The position numbers were made by a program, and so were the translations under genes. The notes below the pieces were generated by a model that had not been told where the DNA came from, searched no databases, and saw only the letters and a list, made by a program, of their open reading frames with translations. Shown piece by piece: positions 46,196 to 55,925 of a stretch of 64,000 nucleotides of DNA (the stretch's first letter is position 1; the number at the start of each line of letters is the position of its first letter). Origin of the DNA: Chrysoperla carnea (taxonomy: Eukaryota; Arthropoda; Insecta; Neuroptera; Chrysopidae); assembly GCF_905475395.1 (NCBI RefSeq), contig NC_058339.1, positions 13,958,001-14,022,000 on the forward strand, read 5' to 3'.

Positions 46196-49100
46196 ATGTC
46201 AAGAGATTGTTGCGATATTAATAATCCGATTTTAATAAACAATGTGATAGTTTTAAAACAAAAAAATAATTCGATGATACTTAAAAATGAAAATATTACA
46301 ATTGAACAATTGCATTCTGAATTGATAAATAAAGATGCTGCTGATGAATTATTACTTGCGTTTCAAGAAAATCATACAGAAGAAAATTTTGTTCCAAGTG
46401 ATGTTTATGAGAAAACAAAAAGTAATTCGAGTGATAATGAATTGGGAATACTTGGGCAACAAACCAATATACTTGAATGTGCACGAAATTATAGTACAGA
46501 CGATACGGGAGAAAAAGATATTGCGTGTGATGAAAAATTTAATGATGCAAATAAGTCAACGATCGTTAAAAATGAAAGTGTTAAAGATGAACAACTGCAT
46601 ACCGAGCTAATTATTAAAGATGATGACGAAGAGGGTACTAGTGAAAGTAAAATATTAGAAGAAAATAATTCGAGTGATGATGAAATGGAAATATTTGGGC
46701 AACAAACCAATATACTTGAATGTGGTGAAAAATTTAATGATGCAAATAACTCAACGGTCGTTAAAAGTGAAAGTTTTAAAGTAGAACAACTGCATACAGA
46801 GCTAATTATAAAAGATGATGCTGAAGAGGGTACTAGTGAAAGTGAAATACTAGAAGATTCAAGTGATGTTGGCTATGAAAATAGAGTAGGTGATCATACT
46901 CGAGAAAATACAGCAGAAGAATATTTTCCATGTAATATTTGTCAAAAAACATTTATTTCTGAAAAAATTTTATATGCACATCAACGACTTCATACCGGGG
47001 AAAAACCATTTTCATGTAATATCTGTAAGAAAAATTATAGTTTTATAAGTAGTTTAATTAAACATAAACGTATTCACGCTAGAAACAAAACATTTTCATG
47101 TAATGTTTGTGATAAAGTATTTATGCGGCAAACAAAATTAGATAGACATAAACTTATTCATACTTTAAAAAAAACATATTCATGCGAAATTTGTAAAATG
47201 TCTTTTTTACGACATGCCCAATTAGTTGTTCATCAACGATTTCATAATGTAAAGGTTGTTCTTGAACGTATTCATATTACTGGAAGTCATCCGAGAGAAA
47301 GAACATTTTCATGTAATGATTGTGACAAATCATATTTTAAGTATACTAATTTAGAAATACATAAACGTATTCATACTGGAGAAAGGCCTTTTTCATGTAA
47401 TGTTTGTAAAAAATCATTTCGCTCAAATAGTACTTTAATTAAACATAAAAAAACGCATACTGGAGAAAAGCCTTTTTCATGTAATGTTTGTCACATATCA
47501 GTTTCCACAAATGGTAATTTAATTAGACATAAAAAAACGCATACTGGAGAAAAACCTTTTTCATGTGATGTTTGTGATAAATCATTTAGGTCCAAGGCCA
47601 ACTTAGTTGATCACAAAAGAAAACATACCGGAGAAAGACCGTTTTCATGCGACCTCTGTGATAAAACATTTAAGTGTCGATCTGTTTTACGACAACATAA
47701 ACGATGTCACACTAGAGATAAAACTTACTCTTGTTATGTTTGTCATAAAATATTTTTGCAAAGAAGCAATTTATACAGGCATGAACGCATTCATACAAGG
47801 GAAAAACCTTATTCATGTGATGTTTGCGATAAAACATTTAACTCTTCAAGTAATTTAGTTAGGCATAAAGTTGTTCACACTGAAGAAAGGCCATTTTCCT
47901 GCGATGTTTGTGATAAATCGTTTAAAACGAAATACGAAAAAACTTTGCACAAACAAATGCATACCGGTCGAAAAAAACTTTTTCCATGTGATGTTTGTGA
48001 TAAATCATTTACATCCAAGACCAACTTAGTTATTCACAAAACAAAACATACCGGAGAAAGACCTTATTCATGTAACATTTGCAATAAATCATTTAGTTCT
48101 AAAAACAATTTAGGTAAACATAAAGTTATTCACACTGAGGAAAGGCCATATTCATGTGATGTTTGTGATAAATCGTTTAAAACGAAAGGAGTAAGAGCTA
48201 AACACAAACGAATTCATTCTAGAGAGGAGCTTTGTGATTTTGATAAACCGTATTCATGTGATATTTGTGAGAAAAAATTTATTCATCGGATTAGTTTAGT
48301 TAATCATAAACTAAATCACACTGGAGTCAAACCATTTTCATGTGATGTTTGTGATAAAAAATTTTTTCAAAAGGGAAATTTAGATAGACATAAACTTATT
48401 CACACCGGAGAGAAACCCTTTTCGTGTGATGTTTGCAATAAATCATTTAACGTTCAGTCCAATTTAGTTAAACATAAACTTATTCACGTTGGTGAAACGC
48501 CATTTAAATGTGATATTTGTGATAAAGCATTTCTAGTTCAAAGTTACTTAAATAGTCATAAACTTACTCATACTAAAGAAAAACCATTTTCATGTAATGT
48601 TTGCAATAAATCATTTAGGAACAAATCTAATTTAGTTGCGCATAAACACAGTCACACTGGATTAAGGCTATTTTCATGTAATATTTGTAGTAAATCATTT
48701 ATTACTAAAAGGACTTTAGTTATTCATAAACGTTGTCATACTGGACAAAAACCCTATTCGTGTGATGTTTGCGATAAGAAATTTTTGTTAAAACAATATT
48801 TAATTCAACATAAAATTGTTCATACGGGAGAAAAAAAATTTTCGTGTAATATTTGTAAAACAGCATTTGCTTATCGAAGCAGCTTAATAAAACATAAAAT
48901 AATTCACACTGGAGTGAGACGGTTCTTGTGTGATATTTGCGATAGACCTTTTAGAACGAAAAAAGATTTAGTTCAACATGAACGACTCCATAGTGGTGAA
49001 AAACCATTTGTATGTAATGTTTGTAATAAAGCATTTGCACAACACAGCAGCTTCTACGCACATAAAAAAGTTCATAATAAGATACTTTGTGATATTTGTG

Positions 49101-50164
49101 GTAAAATATTTAAGTGTGAACAGGATTTAAATAAACATGAACGGATACATGGTGAAAATCCATTTTCATGTGAAATTTGTAATAAATCATTTAAAAATCA
49201 AAGAAATTTAACACATCACAAACGATATATTCATAGAACAAAATTATTTTCATGTGATGTTTGTAAAAAATTATTTTCCATACATAGTCAATTAGTTCGA
49301 CATAAACAGGTTCACAATAAAATAAAAACGTTTTCTTGTGATGTTTGTAAAAAAGAATTTACTATAAAATCAGATTTAATTAAACATAAACGAATTCATC
49401 CGAGAGAAAGATCATTTTCATGTAATGATTGTGATAAGACATTTTTTACATCTTCTCATTTAGCAGCACATAAACGCATTCATACTGGAGAAAAGAAATT
49501 TTCATGTAATGTTTGTAAGAAATCATTTTACACAAATGGTTATTTAATTAGACACAAAAAAACGCATACTGGAGAAAAACCTTTTTCATGTGATGTTTGT
49601 GATAAATCATTTACGTCCAAGGCCAACTTAGTTGTTCACAAAAGAACACATAGTGGAGAAAGACCGTTTTCATGCGACCTCTGTGATAAAACATTTAAGT
49701 GTCGAACTGTTTTACGAGGACATAAACGATGTCACACTAGAGATAAAACTTACTCTTGTTATGTTTGTCATAAAATATTTTTGCAAAGAGGCAATTTAGA
49801 CAGGCATGAACGCATTCATACAGGACAAAAACCTTATTCATGTGACGTTTGTGATAAAACATTTAACTGTCGTAGTAATTTAGTTCAACATAAACTTATA
49901 CACACTGGGGAAAGGCCATTTAAATGTGATGTTTGTGATAAAACGTTTAAATCGAAACATGAAACAACTGTGCACAAACAAATTCATACTGGAGAAAAGC
50001 CATTTTCATGTGATCTTTGTAGCAAAAAATTTATCACAAAACACGCTTTAACTATACATAAAGTAGCTCATACAAGTGTGAAAGCATTTTCATGTGATAT
50101 CTGTAAGACAAAATTTTCGCTGAAATCTAATTTAAGTAAACATAAAAAGAGGTTTCATAATTAA
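46196..50164 (+). CDS. C2H2 zinc-finger protein with 38 fingers, single exon
   Basis: This intronless 1322-codon ORF starts at AAAAATGTC and ends at TAA. Residues 1-241 are acidic and Ser/Asn/Glu-rich and contain an internal repeat: EQLHxELIxKD at about 37, 132 and 197, and GQQTNILEC at 87 and 168. No ZAD, KRAB or BTB domain is seen. From Cys246 to the end I count 38 C2H2 fingers of the CxxC-12-HxxxH (or HxxxxH) class, many joined by TGEKP-type linkers. Two positions have interrupted linkers: after finger 4 (NVKVVLERIHITGSHPRERT) and after finger 15 (SREELCDFDKP). Fingers 30-36 closely repeat fingers 5-12, even at DNA level. It is most likely a nuclear DNA-binding regulator, and the large array resembles lineage-expanded zinc-finger genes. 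An orthologue cannot be named. AATAAA is at 50622-50627. Confidence 0.92.
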   Translation: MSRDCCDINNPILINNVIVLKQKNNSMILKNENITIEQLHSELINKDAADELLLAFQENHTEENFVPSDVYEKTKSNSSDNELGILGQQTNILECARNYSTDDTGEKDIACDEKFNDANKSTIVKNESVKDEQLHTELIIKDDDEEGTSESKILEENNSSDDEMEIFGQQTNILECGEKFNDANNSTVVKSESFKVEQLHTELIIKDDAEEGTSESEILEDSSDVGYENRVGDHTRENTAEEYFPCNICQKTFISEKILYAHQRLHTGEKPFSCNICKKNYSFISSLIKHKRIHARNKTFSCNVCDKVFMRQTKLDRHKLIHTLKKTYSCEICKMSFLRHAQLVVHQRFHNVKVVLERIHITGSHPRERTFSCNDCDKSYFKYTNLEIHKRIHTGERPFSCNVCKKSFRSNSTLIKHKKTHTGEKPFSCNVCHISVSTNGNLIRHKKTHTGEKPFSCDVCDKSFRSKANLVDHKRKHTGERPFSCDLCDKTFKCRSVLRQHKRCHTRDKTYSCYVCHKIFLQRSNLYRHERIHTREKPYSCDVCDKTFNSSSNLVRHKVVHTEERPFSCDVCDKSFKTKYEKTLHKQMHTGRKKLFPCDVCDKSFTSKTNLVIHKTKHTGERPYSCNICNKSFSSKNNLGKHKVIHTEERPYSCDVCDKSFKTKGVRAKHKRIHSREELCDFDKPYSCDICEKKFIHRISLVNHKLNHTGVKPFSCDVCDKKFFQKGNLDRHKLIHTGEKPFSCDVCNKSFNVQSNLVKHKLIHVGETPFKCDICDKAFLVQSYLNSHKLTHTKEKPFSCNVCNKSFRNKSNLVAHKHSHTGLRLFSCNICSKSFITKRTLVIHKRCHTGQKPYSCDVCDKKFLLKQYLIQHKIVHTGEKKFSCNICKTAFAYRSSLIKHKIIHTGVRRFLCDICDRPFRTKKDLVQHERLHSGEKPFVCNVCNKAFAQHSSFYAHKKVHNKILCDICGKIFKCEQDLNKHERIHGENPFSCEICNKSFKNQRNLTHHKRYIHRTKLFSCDVCKKLFSIHSQLVRHKQVHNKIKTFSCDVCKKEFTIKSDLIKHKRIHPRERSFSCNDCDKTFFTSSHLAAHKRIHTGEKKFSCNVCKKSFYTNGYLIRHKKTHTGEKPFSCDVCDKSFTSKANLVVHKRTHSGERPFSCDLCDKTFKCRTVLRGHKRCHTRDKTYSCYVCHKIFLQRGNLDRHERIHTGQKPYSCDVCDKTFNCRSNLVQHKLIHTGERPFKCDVCDKTFKSKHETTVHKQIHTGEKPFSCDLCSKKFITKHALTIHKVAHTSVKAFSCDICKTKFSLKSNLSKHKKRFHN
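47305..47970 (+). repeat. Zinc-finger segmental duplication, block 1 (fingers 5-12)
   Basis: This block aligns with 49418-50000. Long stretches are near identical, such as GACCGTTTTCATGCGACCTC, then TGTGATAAAACATTTAAGTG, and the finger beginning YSCYVCHKIFLQR. Block 1 has one extra finger (6 or 7) relative to block 2. Confidence 0.8.
49418..50000 (+). repeat. Zinc-finger segmental duplication, block 2 (fingers 30-36)
   Basis: This is the partner of 47305-47970. Both begin with a finger FSCNDCDK and end with a finger of the KHKQ-H type followed by a HTG linker. High nucleotide identity indicates a recent unequal exchange or gene conversion within the array. Confidence 0.8.
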
Positions 50165-50621
50165 GAAGTAAGTTTGAAGTTTACCTACGTACCACACAGT
50201 GTTAAGAAAGAGATAAATAATGGATGTTTTTGCTATTTTAGAGAGACAGCGGAAGATTAAAATAAAAAATTGAACGGTTCTTTAGACCGCATCCATTTCT
50301 GTTACGCCAGCGACGCAAAGTACAGAAATCGCATTTAAAAAATGCCAAAATTAGGTAAACAGTACTAGGTGCTAATTAGGTATCAAAGTAAAAAATTAGG
50401 TGTTCTGTAACACAAAGACAGACAAATTTAGAAACTAAGTTGGTTCGATGGTCTTATTTGTCATGCACTAACCAATGGTGATGATAATTCGTTTGAAACT
50501 AATTAATATACAAAATTGATTTATTATTTTGATATTGTGTATTGTTTCTTGTAGTATAGGCAGTGACAAATCATTTATGCTTTGTCTATTGCCTAGATTT
50601 TTATTGTAATTGATTTTTTTG

Positions 50622-50627
50622 AATAAA
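50622..50627 (+). terminator. Poly(A) signal of zinc-finger gene
   Basis: AATAAA lies about 460 nt after the stop codon, followed by a T-rich stretch. Confidence 0.5.
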
Positions 50628-52343
50628 TCTTTTTTTCAAATATAATTGAATTTTTTGTTTGGTATGATTAAAATGAATAAAAGTAATAGTATTTAATAGG
50701 AGTGTACAAGTAAGGTGTTCACACCATCTATAAAAATATATTTGGTGTTAGAGTTGGTATCGATCCAACGTGTGTATTATGTGTGTATAAATAAATGTAT
50801 TATGTATAAATATTAAAATATAGAAGCTGATAGTTTTTTTTTTTCATTTTATCCCCTGTGTACTGACGTTTCCCGTTCACTAAAACACTTGTTAAAATTA
50901 AAAAGTATAGTGAGTAAAGCATTTAAGTTTGGAATTTTGTTTTCCAATGCTCAGTTTTATGGAGCCCGGCGCAAAAGGTTCGTATAACAGGATATAACTT
51001 ACATTCATGAGCACTGAATATAAATCGTATTCTTGAGGGCTGAAGTTCTTTTTAATTTATCGAAAACACCGAATGTGAAAGTTCTGTTTATCCGGACTCC
51101 ACAAGAAATCTTTTTATCCGTAATATCACCAATGACTATCACATTTCCAATTATTTTAAGCTTTTCTTGAATTTGCACATTTTTACTTTACTTCATCCTT
51201 TTCGAAATTTAAGCGTTTAAAATAAACAACGCGTATTTCAGCCAAAAATTTTTTTATCAACTATAATTATTTTGGGATTGTTGGCTATAAATTTGATGTG
51301 AAAACCATTATATCTTCTATTTTGGGTTATTTGAGGTAATTTCTGACTTCCAAACCTTGTCGTTTTCGAGATTCAAATGTTTAAATAAATGTATTTTAGA
51401 TTTAATTATTATGCTTAAAGTTTTTATTTACGAGTTGTAGGTTAATAACCAATTTATCTGAAAAATGGGGTTCTTTTTTTTCTAAGAACAAACGACCGAG
51501 TGCGCGGAGTCCGCATATGCGCGCGACCTGTAGCAATTGTTACTATTGCCACATAGCTTGTCCGTAACTGATAAGTTTACATTTTTGGAAAAACAAAATG
51601 ACTAAAAAGGAAGCTCTTTATACTGCCTCAAGCGATAGCACGCACCAAAATTATTAAAATAAAATTATAATTGATTAAATTTATAGAACTTTTAAGATAA
51701 AATGGTAGGTATACATAATTTGTTTATTGTTAATTAATTAAAATTTAAATCGAATTTTTACAATGACAAAAATCAAAGAAGCATCCTGTTACGGAACATA
51801 ATTAATACGTCATAGATACTTATATTGATATCCATTCAGGAAACAATAAATTTGAAAATGAAACATTTTAAAATTTCTAATACCTTATTTCGTTTGACAA
51901 TAATAACAATTAAATGCATTTAAATGATACGATTTTTTAGTCCTATTGTTTTCCTATTATATTCGTTTAGAAAGTGTTATATTTCACAACAATTACGGAA
52001 ATTTTCAAAAAAAACAAATTTGATATGTATTTTTTATTTAAATTCAAATAGTCTAATTGACCGTATACAGGTGACGATGATACTAAATGGCTTTCACTTA
52101 ACTTTTAATGCTCACGTAGCATTTTATTATGAATATTTTTTTTGATAAGCCATATGCATTTTGAATTTAAAATTGATTATTGTGTCATTCTGATTTAGCC
52201 ATTATTTCCGCATTTCTTTAATATCATATATATCTCTACCTAGGAATTCGTAAAACACATACATTAAAATCGTAAAATAATTAGCAAAATAAATAAATTA
52301 TTTGTGAAAAATTTATTTAATTTTATAGACTTTTGAAAAATGA
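50628..52343. other. Gene-free stretch after the zinc-finger gene
   Basis: AT-rich with no coding exon recognised. A GC-richer patch, GAGTGCGCGGAGTCCGCATA at about 51500, stands out. The frame at 51924-52145 is short and has no recognisable domain. Confidence 0.45.
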
Positions 52344-52493
52344 GTTGAATAACTGATTAAAATGAAGCAACTGTTTATTAAATAATATCTTTACAAAAAT
52401 GTTTATTTACAAAAAAAAAAAGAACGGATTATGGTGCAATCATAAAAAATGTGAATAACTGATTTAAATGAGGCAACTATTTAATAAATGATT
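52344..52493. repeat. Direct repeat of about 43 bp, 107-bp period
   Basis: TTGAATAACTGATTAAAATG with AAGCAACTGTTTATTAAAT at 52344-52386 recurs as GTGAATAACTGATTTAAATG with AGGCAACTATTTAATAAAT at 52451-52493, next to the start of an HLE copy. Confidence 0.75.
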
Positions 52494-53095
52494 GAGTTAA
52501 TTGTTGAAGTACCCAGATAGATAGTGTTGAATGTCTGTACTTGAAAAAAATCAACACAATTATGGTTTTGTTGTGGTTTTCAAAAGTTTTCGACATTATT
52601 TTTATAATTTTTTTCGTTTTTCGAGAATATTTCACAATACCACTAGTTGAACCTACCCGTAAATTTTTAACTGCCTATCTTTTATAGTTTTGGAGAAAAT
52701 GTACACCAAAGTTTTTTCCTAAGTTTAACCCTTAGCTACGAGGTACGAGTAAGTATTGATTTTTACATTTAAACTTTTGTTAAATCTCTAACGGCTTTCA
52801 AGATGGGTCCTACGGATCCAAGATCCAATTGACCTTATGTTGCTCATTTACGAACTCAAACTCACTTTTTACATCCTGAGGTCATTCACTATAAAAATTT
52901 CAGTTTGATATCTCTTGAGTTGTCGTGTTAACGAACGGACAGACGGACAACCGGAAATGGACTAAAAAGGTGATTTTATGAACACCTATACCATGATTTT
53001 GTTCGTGGGATCAATATTTTTAAACAATACAAGCTTGGGACTTAACTTAGTTTACCTTGATATATATTTCATATATACAGGGTATAAAAACCCGA
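52488..53095 (-). mobile_element. HLE family copy 6
   Basis: Read on minus, it runs from ATACCCTGTATATATGAAATATA (about 53093), through AAGCTTGTATTGTTTAAAAATA, the GTCCGTCTGTCCGT tract (52935-52950), AACTCAAA/GTAAATGAG and GTTAGAGATTTAACAAAAG, to a truncated terminal palindrome half TGAGTTAATTGTTGAAG at about 52492. The interior between 52550 and 52740 is specific to this copy and copy 3 (CCACTAGTTGAACCTACC). Confidence 0.65.
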
Positions 53096-53235
53096 TGCGA
53101 AGGAAAAATCTCAACAACTTAGGGTATGTAAATTGAGATTGAGTGTACAGAATCACAACCCATATGGAGCTTTTCTGAATTTACTTCGCTTGTACTTAAA
53201 ATATTTTTTTGGTCCTACATTAAATCCATTTTATT

Positions 53236-53600
53236 CACCCCTGAACTAAAGAAAAGGGGAGTTATATAAGTTTGACCGCTATCTGTGTGTGTGTGTGTGT
53301 CTGTGGCATCGTAGTGCCTAAACGAATGAATCGATTTTTTTTTTATCTCATTTGAAAGGTAATTTAACGGAGAGTGTTCTTAGATATGTTTCAAGTGTAA
53401 GTTTAGGGTTCCGTTTCTGAAAAATTTGTCTGCGGTTTTTTTAAATTTTGTAAATGTTACTTGTTAATGTTTGACAAATCGATGATGTATTGATCAAATA
53501 ACAAAGATATATAAGTATATTCTAGTATACCTATATCAAATCATCGATAAAATTTTTGAATTTGATCTCTGATCAAAAGTTTATCACATTATAAAAAATT
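53236..53600 (+). repeat. Second GTCT-type dispersed repeat, copy 2
   Basis: CACCCCTGAACTAAAGAAAA, then GTTTGACCGCTATCTGTGTG and a GT tract, then GGCATCGTAGTGCCTAAACG and TTTGAAAGGTAATTTAACGG. It matches 8515-8790 in order and content. Confidence 0.65.
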
Positions 53601-54203
53601 TTAAACTTCATGTTTACTTGCGTAATGGTTATATTGTTTATGATATTTAATCACACGGAATTAATTTGATAGCCTCAGCAATTTTAATACATAAATAATT
53701 TCTTTTAAAAGAACACACCATATAATTATCGATAATTGCAAGGAATTCCAATTAATTTTGTTGCTTTAATATAATAGTTTTTGCAATGTGGATGGATGTG
53801 CAGATAGTTGTTTTTATAAATATTGGTACGAATTACCTATATTATACTTTTGTGGATATCATATGAAACGTACAAAATTTATATCAGGAAGTATGTAAAG
53901 TTATTTTCAGTATACGAATTCGGCTGTTGTTCAAATTTATTAGTCAATTGAGTTGTTGAACAAAATTTTCTTTTACATAAATGAAAAGATCGCGCATAAG
54001 TATTATAACAAAACTATTTTTATTTTTATTCAGGGGCAGGTGTCCTATAATGACATTATAACCAAACTATCAAACTATTCGACATATATACAGCGTCGAA
54101 ATATTTTTGGTTTATTTACTCAAGTTTTGATATGTTTAAATTTTTAGAACTACGCAATATTTCTCAAAAAGGATCGTTTTGACCGCCCTTGTAAGAATAT
54201 TGA

Positions 54204-54414
54204 GTAAAATGATCCCCTTGTGTTTTTTGCCAAACAGTTCACAGAAAATATTAATTGTATCAACGATTAGTGTGAAAACAAAAAGCACTGGTAAATCATT
54301 AAGATCAACTACATTCAAGACCAGCGACATGATGAGGGATCATTTTACCTATTATAATATTTTACACACAAAATAGGGATCATTTTAACTTACATAAAGG
54401 GGATCATTTTACCC
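54204..54414. repeat. Four copies of a GGGATCATTTTAC motif
   Basis: GTAAAATGATCCCC at 54204-54217 is inverted relative to AGGGATCATTTTACC at 54335, AGGGATCATTTTA at 54375 and GGGGATCATTTTACCC at 54399. The spacing is irregular. Confidence 0.7.
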
Positions 54415-55438
54415 GTAACGGCATATTTGAATATCATCATAAAAACTGACCTTAAAATTTATTATAATGTCTATCAAAATGTGTTATAATATTATTAAAA
54501 GACAACAGATATTTTACACTTCTTTCTAAATTAATCTTTTTTTATTACGGTCAGACAGGCGTTATAGAGCGGGGCTTCCAAATTCGCGGGGCCCACAGCA
54601 TTTGCTACTCTTGCTACGTGGCTAATCTGGCACTGGCACATGTTGATCAAATTGTAACACTTTTCGGTTTTAATAAACTTTTACTGAAAAGACCAGTAAC
54701 AGTCGACTTTACCTAGGAAGAGTCAACTCTTGGGGGATCTGGAACTGGATGATCAATTTGTAACATACATACCAAGCTAATAAAAGCGTGTTCAAATATA
54801 CGCTTATTTTATACAATGCGTTATGAGTGAAAACTTCATTCAATAGCTTTTTTCGCCTTTTGAAGATAACATAATAATAATAATAAAAATACAAACACAC
54901 ATAATATATAAGCATCACACATATTGAATCAAGTTACAGCATTTATTTTATAAATCAATATTAAATATAAAACAAGAATATTCGTTTCTTTATTTTAAGC
55001 CGAGTTTATAATCATCTGAAAATAATTTGAACTAATTAAATTTGTGTCTATCTTCTTTTTTGTAACATTGTAATATACATTTTTTTAGTTTATTTTTGTT
55101 GTAATAAAAACCTTAAGCCTGTTTTTTTATCGTGAATCGATATCCTTAACATGTGTTATTTTTTAAATAGCTCGACATTATAAAAATTTTTCCAAACATA
55201 ATTAGTTGCTCTAAAAAACTTTCTAATATGGCTTTAAAAAGAGTTGTTAACATACCCTCTAAAATGGTTTCGTATCGAGTTACAGATGATTGAAAAGAGT
55301 AGATAAAAAAAAAGTCAAAATTTGTAAATTATTATCAATGTAAAACATAAATAACTACGCTAATTTGTTTTGGTGATTTCTTTATGGTGATTGCAGAATT
55401 TTGGTAACATGAGCACACCTTTTGATTGTATCATCACT

Positions 55439-55925
55439 ACATATTATAAAACAAAGTCGCTTTTTCTGTCCCTATGTCCCTATGTCCCTTTGTACGCTTA
55501 AATCTTTGAAACTACGCAACGGGTTTTGATGCGGTTTTTTTTTAATAGATAGAGTGATTCAAGAGGAAGGTTTTTATGTATAATACATCCATATTATAGT
55601 AGAGTAAGGGGTTGAAATAGGGGTTGAAAGGGATATGCTTCAAAAAATAAAAAAGTTGTGCATCGATTAAGCTCAAATATTGACACGATATACAACCAGC
55701 TTCAAAGATCTATTGTTTTTATCTACTTTGAACCTTCGGAGGGTAGAAAGGTGTAGCGAGAAAGTGGGAAGGAATTATCGAATATTTACAAATATACCTA
55801 AGTGGGGTATCAAATAAAAGAGCATGACGTGTACATTACAAAACTGTTATCCCACGCAAGGAAATGTGGAGGGAGGGGTGCAAGTGGGGATGTTGCCCAG
55901 CAAAGCGGGTAGTTCACAGCTAGTA
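55439..55925 (-). mobile_element. Dispersed repeat with TACTAGCTGTGAAC terminus, copy 2
   Basis: Its right edge, AGTTCACAGCTAGTA, is the reverse complement of the left edge at 18682. The left edge carries ATATTATAAAACAAAGTCGC and a GTCCCTATGTCCCTATGTCC minisatellite. An interior AAGCATATCCCTTTCAACCC on the minus strand also parallels copy 1. Confidence 0.6.
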
